A DNA stretch of 13,614 bases from an uncultured Myxococcales bacterium (GTDB taxonomy: Bacteria > Myxococcota_A > Bradymonadia > UBA7976 > UBA1532). Where the stretch lies: NCBI GenBank assembly GCA_937896275.1, contig CALBMW010000698.1, positions 1 to 13,614 of the forward strand, written 5' to 3'. Position 1 is the stretch's first letter, and each line of letters opens with the position of its first letter. Positions 1-7,760 of this stretch are shown piece by piece. The position numbers were made by a program, and so were the translations under genes. The notes under the pieces were generated by a model. The model was not told where the DNA came from, made no database searches, and saw nothing but the letters and a program-made list of their open reading frames with translations.

Positions 1-2
1 TC

Positions 3-1730
3 GACGTGGCCCGGCTGGCGCTCGGCGCGCTCGACCGGGCTCTCGGCCGGCCCGCCGGCGCACACAGCGCCAAGGCACTCGCGTCGCTGGCCGTCGACGG
101 CGTCGAGGCGATGCCCGACATCACCGCCCGCTACGCGATCGGCCCCTCGCGCCTCGCACGGCTCCTGCAGGCCGTCCAGCGCGAACTGCACCGCGTGGGG
201 GTGGAGCCCGACGAGGTCCCGTCCATCCTGCTCGACGTGGTGGCGCGCATCGAGGCGCGGACCGACGAGATGGAGGGCACGGTGGCCTATCGGCGCCTCC
301 GAGGTGCGGCCGCCGCCGTGGTCGCGGACGAGCCGGACCCAGAGCAACACGCGCTCTTCGACTCGCTGCTCGCCGGCCTCCTCGACCTCGACACCGCGCT
401 CGTCGCCGACGCCCGCCTCGAGGTGCGGCGCAAGGCAGCCGCCGCGATCGTCGACCACCCCGACGAGATCCGGGGGCTGCGCGCCGCGCGGCTGACGCTG
501 CTCGCCGCGAGCATCCGGGGTGACATCAGCCTGCCCGCCCCCGATCGCCTGGCGGCCATCGCGCACCTGCTGGCCAACCAGGACACCGATCCGGGGATGA
601 TGGTCGACGCGTTCGTGGCCGCCGCGAGCGAGGACGCGGAGGGCTTCGCGCCCGACCCGGTCGACATCGGTCTGGTGCAGCGCGAGCTCGTCGTCCGGGC
701 TCGGACGGGTGACGCGCTCGCCGGTGACGCCGCGCGCTGCCTGACCCGCCTGGTCGAGACCAACCGACCCGGTGGCCCCATCGAGCGCAGCCGCTGCGAG
801 GAGGTCGTCGATCGGCTGGAGCGCGGCGCGGATGGCCCCATCTCCAGCGCCACGGTCCAGACCCTGTGCCTCGTCCTTCGCCGCCCCGCCGAGCAGGGTT
901 CGCGAGAGACGCGCCGACTGCTGGCGGAGCTGACGGTGCGCGACGAGGCTCACGGAGCCCGCGTGGCCGACCTCATCGAGCGTGATCTGGCGGGCCGCGC
1001 GCTGCCCCTCGCCGAGCTCAAGCGGCTGGTGCGCGCCACCGCCGATCCGGCCGCCACGCCGGCGATCTCGCTGCCCGGGCTCGTCGAGATGCGACCCTGG
1101 GAGCCCACGCGACTGCGCGCCCACCTCGTCCGCGGCCTCGACGCTCACGGTCTGCCCAGGCACCTCGCCGAGCGCGTCGACGCCGAGCGCCTGGCGCCCG
1201 TGATCGTGGCCGCGCTCGGGCCCGAGTTGGAACGCGATGGCGCCCTGGCCGCCCTCATGCTCTCGACCGAAGGCGCCGAACGCGAGTCGATCGTCGAGCG
1301 CCTGAGCGCTGATCCCGAGGCCTGGGCCAGCATCAACCGAGCACTGGCCAAGATTGGGCAGGCGCTGCAGGCCGATGACCCCGAGCCCGCCCCCGAGGCC
1401 GTCCGCGCGCTGCTGGACGGTGCCGATCTGGACGGCGCGATGGCGGCCGCCCACCGGCTCGACGACGGAGACCCCAAGACCGTGGGCCTGCTGACCCAGC
1501 TCGGATCGAAGCTCCTCGAGGCCGGCCGCCCGGCAGACGGCGTGCCCATCTACCAGCGGGCGATGTCGATTCAGCCCGAGCGCTTGATCCTCAAGCTGAG
1601 CCTCGCCCGGCTGCACGTGATGCTGGGCGAGATGGACCGGGCCCGGCCCCTGCTCGAAGCGATCTGCGCGGTCTCCCCCAACTTCGGCGACGCCGGCACG
1701 CTGCTCGCGCGGACCCGCATCAGCGCCTGA
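3..1730 (+). CDS. Helical-repeat/TPR-like protein, 5' end probably outside the window
   Basis: The frame is open from the first bases of the window. A GTG at 6 could be a start, but there is no room to see a ribosome site, so the gene most likely begins upstream. The 574 visible residues are rich in Ala, Leu, Arg, Asp and Glu and read as amphipathic helices throughout, with no signal peptide, membrane segment or catalytic motif. The last ~110 residues (about 464-572) look like two to three tetratricopeptide repeats, for example 'GSKLLEAGRPADGVPIYQRA' followed by 'LARLHVMLGEMDRARPLLEA'. TPR and HEAT-like solenoids are usually protein-binding scaffolds; that role here is inference. The stop codon lies inside the first copy of a downstream repeat array whose hairpin may end transcription. 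I do not recognise the N-terminal ~450 residues. An alternative is a C-terminal fragment of a longer regulatory or kinase-associated scaffold. Confidence 0.75.
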   Translation, partial: DVARLALGALDRALGRPAGAHSAKALASLAVDGVEAMPDITARYAIGPSRLARLLQAVQRELHRVGVEPDEVPSILLDVVARIEARTDEMEGTVAYRRLRGAAAAVVADEPDPEQHALFDSLLAGLLDLDTALVADARLEVRRKAAAAIVDHPDEIRGLRAARLTLLAASIRGDISLPAPDRLAAIAHLLANQDTDPGMMVDAFVAAASEDAEGFAPDPVDIGLVQRELVVRARTGDALAGDAARCLTRLVETNRPGGPIERSRCEEVVDRLERGADGPISSATVQTLCLVLRRPAEQGSRETRRLLAELTVRDEAHGARVADLIERDLAGRALPLAELKRLVRATADPAATPAISLPGLVEMRPWEPTRLRAHLVRGLDAHGLPRHLAERVDAERLAPVIVAALGPELERDGALAALMLSTEGAERESIVERLSADPEAWASINRALAKIGQALQADDPEPAPEAVRALLDGADLDGAMAAAHRLDDGDPKTVGLLTQLGSKLLEAGRPADGVPIYQRAMSIQPERLILKLSLARLHVMLGEMDRARPLLEAICAVSPNFGDAGTLLARTRISA

Positions 1731-1732
1731 TT

Positions 1733-1767
1733 GCGAGCCGGGCCGTCATGGCCTGCCCGCGGCTCGC
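1733..1767 (+). terminator. Candidate terminator hairpin after the TPR-like gene (copy 1)
   Basis: GCGAGCCG (1733-1740) pairs perfectly with CGGCTCGC (1760-1767). A nested GGCC/GGCC pair (1741-1744, 1750-1753) lies inside. The hairpin starts two bases after the TGA at 1728-1730. There is no T-run, so an intrinsic terminator of the classical kind is not shown; a structure that stalls polymerase or blocks 3' exonucleases is the more cautious reading. Confidence 0.45.
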
Positions 1768-1786
1768 CGCACGTCAGCGCCTGATT

Positions 1787-1821
1787 GCGAGCCGGGCCGT
1801 CATGGCCTGCCCGCGGCTCGC
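1787..1821 (+). terminator. Second copy of the same hairpin
   Basis: GCGAGCCG (1787-1794) pairs with CGGCTCGC (1814-1821) in the second exact repeat copy. It would act as a back-up to the first hairpin. The region lies between convergent genes, so because the hairpin is symmetric it could serve either strand. Confidence 0.4.
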
Positions 1822-1941
1822 CGTACTTCTCACCAGCGCGTCCCCGCGGCCGAGGCCAGTACGGCCTGCCCGCGGCTCGCCGCGCCTCCCATCAGCGCGT
1901 CCCCGCGGCCAAGGCCAGCACGCCGTGCCCGCGGCTCGCCG

Positions 1942-2103
1942 CCTGGGCACCGCACCGCACCGGTCCCACGGCGGCCCTGGCGTGCGCATGGCTTGCCCCC
2001 CATCAGCGGGTGGGACGCTTGCGCGATCTTCGCCCTCGAGGGCGTGATGGAGTCGCCCGCCGGCGCGTCCGCGGCCAGCGGTCGACCCATCGGCGCACAC
2101 CGC
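1942..2103. other. Rest of the convergent intergenic gap
   Basis: Between the repeat array and the 3' end of the OmpA-type gene I see no convincing gene. The only structure is a perfect 14-bp palindrome CGCCCTCGAGGGCG at 2031-2044 and a degenerate piece of the upstream repeat near 2060-2080. Reading frames crossing this stretch are Arg/Pro/Ala-rich and repeat-derived. Confidence 0.5.
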
Positions 2104-3858
<1,755 letters not shown>

Positions 3859-3920
3859 CTTGCCTGCACCTCCAAGGCCCGTCGGTCATCGCCGCGAGCC
3901 CTCCCTCTTCTTCGCGGCGT

Positions 3921-3938
3921 GGTCGCTGTGCAGCGACC
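3921..3938. promoter_or_regulatory. Perfect 18-bp palindrome (8-2-8), operator or leader hairpin
   Basis: GGTCGCTG-TG-CAGCGACC is an exact inverted repeat. It lies 63 bp upstream of the leftward OmpA-like ATG. As DNA it has the form of a dimeric repressor site. As leftward RNA it folds into a 7-bp stem with a GCAC tetraloop inside the presumed 5' leader. Confidence 0.45.
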
Positions 3939-3983
3939 GTGCCGCTCCAGGCGATGGGGCCATCCCGCGCCCCCACCGCCCCC

Positions 3984-4001
3984 TGGCTTCCGTGGAAGCC
4001 A
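3984..4001. promoter_or_regulatory. Second perfect 18-bp palindrome (8-2-8)
   Basis: TGGCTTCC-GT-GGAAGCCA is an exact inverted repeat with the same geometry as the one at 3921-3938, starting 63 bp from it, but with a different sequence. The differing sequence argues against both being sites for one repressor and somewhat favours structural hairpins in the leftward leader RNA. Confidence 0.45.
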
Positions 4002-4097
4002 CGCAGGACACGCCTGCCCCACCCGATGGCGACCGACTGAGCCCCAACTTCGCACCCTTCCCATCGCCCCAAGCGCCCGATTTGTCCAGATTCTGTC

Positions 4098-4127
4098 CGC
4101 CAAGCGATACACATTGGACACTTGGCG
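4098..4127. promoter_or_regulatory. Inverted repeat CGCCAAG-N16-CTTGGCG
   Basis: CGCCAAG (4098-4104) and CTTGGCG (4121-4127) are perfect inverted arms around a relatively AT-rich centre that also holds TGTCC/GGACA arms (4094-4098 and 4116-4120). This is operator-like and sits where a leftward promoter would be expected. No regulator can be assigned. Confidence 0.35.
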
Positions 4128-4186
4128 ACCCGAGCCAGCCCGACCGAGCGCGCCTGACTCCGAGGCAAGGCGACTGGCCCGGCCCT

Positions 4187-4195
4187 TGCTAACGT
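4187..4195 (+). promoter_or_regulatory. Candidate extended -10 for the TSP3 protein gene
   Basis: TGCTAACGT fits TGnTAnnnT exactly. A transcript starting near 4202 would have a leader of about 49 nt that includes GGGAGG (4239-4244), six bases before the ATG at 4251. No good -35 is seen at the right distance, which an extended -10 can tolerate. Confidence 0.35.
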
Positions 4196-4250
4196 CGGTG
4201 GGCTCGTCCAATGCGCCCGTCTACTGCGCCCGTCTCCCGGGAGGACCTCG

Positions 4251-7200
4251 ATGTCGCCTCGCACCCTCGCCCTGGTCACGCTGCTCCCCTTTGCCGCGCA
4301 CGCGCTCCCCGAGGGCACCATTGACCTCGGCCCCACGCAGGGGCTCGAGGGGCCGGCCGCGGTGGCGGTCGAGGTGCTCGCGCCCGGCGAAGTGATCCGC
4401 ATCTGCTCCAGCGACGACGGGCGCAAGGAGGCCAACGTCGAGGGCCGGGCGCTCGACTCCGAGCCCTTGCTGGACGGGGCTCAGCGCGCCGCCAACCCCA
4501 TCGACGCCGACCGCCTGGGCAGAGAGATCATCGTCTCGGCCCTCCCCGTCCGCTTCCAGGAAAACCGCGTGGCGCAGCAGGGTCTCCTGACCTGCCGCAA
4601 CGACGCGGACTGCGCTGACGCCCAGACCTGCCAGGTCGTGTCCGGCGCGCTGCGCACGTGCGGCTCGGCGATCGCCGTGACCCCGCAGCGCGGCTACTGC
4701 AGCGCCCAGACGGGCCCCGGCAACTGGGTCGAGTACCGGGCCCCGCGAGCCGGCATCTACGTCCTGAACTTCGTGGGCGAGACCGAGACCCTCAACCTGC
4801 GAAACGGCCGCACCACGCGCTACTTCGCGGTGGACGTCATCGAGGCCGATGGCCGCTCGGCGCCCGGCGGCCGCATCTTCTCCCCCCAGTGGCAGCTCAA
4901 CGCGCACGACTTCACCTACCCCACCGACGCCGACTTCTTCGCGGTGGCCGAGGTGGAGGCCCTCATCGGCGGCGAGCGGATGACGGGCGCGCGCGTCTTC
5001 GTCATCGACTTCGCCGACATGCGCGGCTTTCGTTACCAGCTCCTCGCCAACAGCCTGGGCATCATCACCGACGACGGCCCGAACGGCCTGAACCTGGACC
5101 TGGTGCGCCGCAGCTGGTGCGTCTACGGCGATCCCGACCCGTTCACGGGTGACTGCCGCGATCGCGTGGCGGGCGAGAGCGCGCGCGTGCCGGCCCCCGA
5201 CTACCGCATCTACCTGAACTACCCGGACCCGGCGCCCCCCATCGCGCCGCTGCCCAGCATCACCAACGCCCAGTTCAACGACGACGCGGGCACGACGACG
5301 ATCACGCCCAACGGGGACGGCGTGCAGGATGACGGTGTCTTCAGCTTCGAGAGCAACATCGAAGGCACCTTCCTGATCATCATCGACATCGACGGGGACG
5401 GCCTCTTCGACCCGGCCATCGACGTCACCATCGACGGTCTCGCGGCGGTGGGCCCCAACGAGGTGGTGTGGGACGGCCGCAACTTCCAGGGGCAGCCCGT
5501 CCCGCCCGGCAACTACACCTTCCTGGTGGGGCTCATCACGGCGGAGACCCACTTCCCGATGATTGACATCGAGACCAACCGCACCGGCTTCGTCATCTGG
5601 GAGCAGGCCGGCCCCGACGCGATGCGGGTGCCGCGCCCGATGTTCTGGAACGACCTGGACATCCGCAACCAAGGGGAGCTCGTCGGCCCCGGCGACGTGC
5701 TCACCACGCTGCCCGACGGATCGCTGGTGCCGGCCGACGGGATGCATCAGCGCCGCATGTGGGTCCAGGGAAACGCTGACTTCACTGCGCCCGAAGAGAT
5801 CTACGACACCTGGGCGCGCGGCGAGATCACGGCCGTCACCGAGGTGGGCTGCCGCCTGTGCGACCGCCCCGTGGACGAGATCACGGTGGGCGGACCCGAC
5901 GAGGACCAGGACACCGACAACGACGGCCTGCTCGATCGAACCGAGGATCGCAACGGCAACGGCGTCGTCGATCCCGGCGAGACTGATCCCAACGACGCCG
6001 ACACCGATGACGACGGGCTCCAGGACGGCGAAGAGGACGCGGATCACGACGGCATTCGCGATCCGGGCGAGACCGATCCCACCAACCCCGACACCGACGG
6101 CGACGGACTCGACGACGGCGATGAGGTGGCGCGCGACACCAACCCCACCGACCCCGACACCGACGACGACGGCCTGACCGACGGCATCGAGGTGCATGGC
6201 GACAACCCGACCAACCCGCTCGACCGCGACACGGACGAGGACGGGCTGAACGACGGCGTCGAGGATGCCGACCGCGACGGGCGCCAGGACGTGAACGAGA
6301 CTGACCCCAACGACGCCGACACGGACGATGACGGCCTGCTCGACGGTGTCGAGGTCAACGGTGCCAACCGCACGGACCCGCTCGATCCCGACAGCGACGA
6401 CGATGGCCTCGACGACGGGCGTGAGGACGCCGACCGCGACGGCATGCGCGACGCCAACGAGACCGATCCCAACGACGCCGACACGGACAATGGCGGCGAG
6501 TCGGACGGCAGCGAAGTGCGCAACGGGCGCGAACCGGTGCGCACGCCGCAGGACGACGTGGTGGGCGGCCGCGACAGCGACGGGGACGGCCTCGATGACG
6601 AGCGCGAGCGCGATCTGGGGACCAACCCCAACGATCCCGACAGCGACGACGACGGCCTCGATGACGGCACCGAGGTGGGCGGCCAGAACCCGACCAACCC
6701 GCTCGATCCCGACAGCGACGACGACGGCATCCGCGACGGCACCGAGGATCGCAACCACGACGGTCGGCGGCAGGACGACGAGACCGATCCCAACGACAAC
6801 GACACGGACGACGACGGCCTGTTCGATGGCTTCGAGGACGCCGATCGCGACGGGCAGCGCGACCCCGAAGAGACGGACGCGACCGACCCCGACAGCGACG
6901 ACGACGGCCTGCTCGACGGCACCGAGGACACCAACCGCGATGGCGTGCGCAACCCCGGAGAGACCGATCCGCTCGACCCCGACAGCGACGACGACGGCCT
7001 GACCGACGGCCAGGAGGACGCCAACGGCAACGGGCGCCGGGATCCGACCGAGACCGATCCCCTCGACGCCGACACCGACGACGGCGGCGAGTCGGACGGC
7101 AGCGAGGTCAACGGCGGCCGCGACCCCGTCGACAACCCGGCCGACGACCTGAGCGACGACCGCGACCATGACGGGCTGCCGGACGCCGAAGAGGAACGGA

Positions 7201-7760
7201 TCGGCACCGATCCGGACGACCCCGACAGCGACGACGACGGCCTCCTCGACGGGGACGAGATCGTTCGAGGCACCGGCCCGCTCGACCCCGACAGCGACGA
7301 CGACGGACTCAACGACGGCGAAGAGGTGCGGCGCGGGACCGACCCCCTCGATCCCGACTCGGATGACGACGGCGTCAAGGACGGGACCGAGGTGCGGGGC
7401 GACTACGACAATGGCCCGGCCTCGAACCCGCTCGACCCCGACACCGATGACGACGGCCTGATGGACGGCGAGGAGGATCGCAACGGCAACGGGCAGGTCG
7501 ATCCGGGCGAGACCGACCCCACGAACCCCGACACCGACGGCGATGGCATCCTCGATGGGGCCGACGCTGATCCGTTGGGTGGCGGCGGGGCGGTCGATCC
7601 GCGCGCCGACGGCGGCGTGGACGCGACCGAGCGCAAGCTCAGCGGCTCGAACGCCGCCGATGGCTGCGTGGCCCAGCCGGGCGCGCCTTCCGGGGTGCCG
7701 GCGGGGCTTCTGCTGATGCTGGGCGGGGCGCTGGGCTTGGTGCGGCGGCGCCGTCGGTGA
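4251..7760 (+). CDS. Large secreted TSP3-repeat protein with FlgD-type Ig domain and MYXO-CTERM-like anchor
   Basis: The 1169-residue protein starts at ATG 4251 behind GGGAGG at a spacing of six. Residues 1-18 form a signal peptide ending AHA before LPEG. Residues ~19-345 are a beta-rich region with scattered cysteines (C52, C115, C121, C127, C137, C150, C290, C302) that I do not recognise. Residues ~349-432 contain ITPNGDGVQD and, later, WDGRNFQGQPVPPGNYTF, the hallmarks of FlgD-like/gliding-associated Ig domains. C534-x-x-C537 precedes the repeats. Residues ~551-1108 are a long run of Cys-free TSP3/EF-loop-like repeats (DPDSDDDGLxDGxE), expected to bind many calcium ions. The tail has C1139, a hydrophobic span (~1150-1164) and RRRRR, matching MYXO-CTERM, a sorting signal cut by rhombosortase-like myxosortases. 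It is probably a rigid, surface-displayed protein. Its TGA overlaps the GTG of the next gene. Confidence 0.93.
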   Translation: MSPRTLALVTLLPFAAHALPEGTIDLGPTQGLEGPAAVAVEVLAPGEVIRICSSDDGRKEANVEGRALDSEPLLDGAQRAANPIDADRLGREIIVSALPVRFQENRVAQQGLLTCRNDADCADAQTCQVVSGALRTCGSAIAVTPQRGYCSAQTGPGNWVEYRAPRAGIYVLNFVGETETLNLRNGRTTRYFAVDVIEADGRSAPGGRIFSPQWQLNAHDFTYPTDADFFAVAEVEALIGGERMTGARVFVIDFADMRGFRYQLLANSLGIITDDGPNGLNLDLVRRSWCVYGDPDPFTGDCRDRVAGESARVPAPDYRIYLNYPDPAPPIAPLPSITNAQFNDDAGTTTITPNGDGVQDDGVFSFESNIEGTFLIIIDIDGDGLFDPAIDVTIDGLAAVGPNEVVWDGRNFQGQPVPPGNYTFLVGLITAETHFPMIDIETNRTGFVIWEQAGPDAMRVPRPMFWNDLDIRNQGELVGPGDVLTTLPDGSLVPADGMHQRRMWVQGNADFTAPEEIYDTWARGEITAVTEVGCRLCDRPVDEITVGGPDEDQDTDNDGLLDRTEDRNGNGVVDPGETDPNDADTDDDGLQDGEEDADHDGIRDPGETDPTNPDTDGDGLDDGDEVARDTNPTDPDTDDDGLTDGIEVHGDNPTNPLDRDTDEDGLNDGVEDADRDGRQDVNETDPNDADTDDDGLLDGVEVNGANRTDPLDPDSDDDGLDDGREDADRDGMRDANETDPNDADTDNGGESDGSEVRNGREPVRTPQDDVVGGRDSDGDGLDDERERDLGTNPNDPDSDDDGLDDGTEVGGQNPTNPLDPDSDDDGIRDGTEDRNHDGRRQDDETDPNDNDTDDDGLFDGFEDADRDGQRDPEETDATDPDSDDDGLLDGTEDTNRDGVRNPGETDPLDPDSDDDGLTDGQEDANGNGRRDPTETDPLDADTDDGGESDGSEVNGGRDPVDNPADDLSDDRDHDGLPDAEEERIGTDPDDPDSDDDGLLDGDEIVRGTGPLDPDSDDDGLNDGEEVRRGTDPLDPDSDDDGVKDGTEVRGDYDNGPASNPLDPDTDDDGLMDGEEDRNGNGQVDPGETDPTNPDTDGDGILDGADADPLGGGGAVDPRADGGVDATERKLSGSNAADGCVAQPGAPSGVPAGLLLMLGGALGLVRRRRR
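5295..5546 (+). other. FlgD/gliding-type Ig-like domain (coding segment)
   Basis: The segment encodes residues ~349-432, opening with ITPNGDGVQD and closing with WDGRNFQGQPVPPGNYTFLV. In FlgD C-terminal domains and secretion-associated Ig domains these two motifs are the first loop and the last strands. It is the only part of the large protein ahead of the repeats with a recognisable fold. Confidence 0.65.
5901..7574 (+). repeat. Cys-free TSP3/calcium-loop repeat array
   Basis: About 558 codons encode roughly two dozen Asp-rich loops with consensus DxDxDGLxDGxE spaced about 20-27 residues apart, often with NETDPNDAD or NPTNPLD linkers. Dense GAC/GGC codons leave the opposite strand free of stops over long stretches, giving large spurious antisense frames. 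A special GGESDGSEV module occurs twice, 591 bp apart. Confidence 0.9.
7665..7757 (+). other. MYXO-CTERM-like C-terminal sorting signal (coding segment)
   Basis: The last 31 residues begin with C1139 (DGCVAQPGAP), continue with GVPAGLLLMLGGALGLV and end in RRRRR. Invariant Cys, a membrane span and an Arg cluster at the extreme end is the MYXO-CTERM pattern described for Myxococcota, linked to cleavage by myxosortase and lipidation or transfer at the Cys. The Arg run overlaps the translation start of the next gene. Confidence 0.8.

Larger units (their letters stand above)
1720..1941. repeat. Tandem repeat array, four units sharing a 16-bp core
   Basis: Bases 1720-1769 and 1774-1823 are identical 50-bp copies at a 54-bp period. 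Two diverged copies follow with a 59-bp period (ending at 1882 and 1941). All four units end in TGCCCGCGGCTCGCCG (1754-1769, 1808-1823, 1867-1882, 1926-1941). The first copy includes the last sense codons and the stop of the preceding gene, so the array seems to have grown by duplication of that gene's 3' end. A further degenerate piece may lie near 2060-2080. Units of 54 and 59 bp with no unique spacers are not a CRISPR. Confidence 0.85.
3859..4250. promoter_or_regulatory. Divergent control region between the OmpA-like and TSP3 genes
   Basis: This 392-bp stretch separates two outward-reading envelope genes and carries no credible gene. It holds two perfect 8-2-8 palindromes (3921-3938, 3984-4001), a 7-16-7 inverted repeat (4098-4127), an extended -10 for the rightward gene (4187-4195) and both ribosome-binding sites (3869-3873 leftward, 4239-4244 rightward). 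The most AT-rich part, around 4079-4120, is the best place for a leftward promoter, but I could not match clear -35/-10 boxes there. Confidence 0.6.

Noticed and set aside
1720..1941. CRISPR array at the tandem repeats
   Set aside because: The units are directly adjacent or nearly so, there are no unique spacers of even length, and no cas gene is present.
2031..2044. Palindrome CGCCCTCGAGGGCG as a terminator
   Set aside because: It has no loop or T-run and lies between convergent genes without clear context, so I noted it but did not call a terminator.
4221..7169. A 982-residue open frame on the minus strand opposite the TSP3 gene
   Set aside because: It reads as endless VAVGVG/VVVAVGV low complexity, the complement of GAC/GGC-rich calcium-loop codons. 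The plus-strand frame has signal peptide, domains and anchor.
6044..7378. A 444-residue Ser/Pro-rich minus-strand frame
   Set aside because: Same cause as above: a third-frame shadow of the repeat array with repetitive SSSLSGSSG text and no domain.
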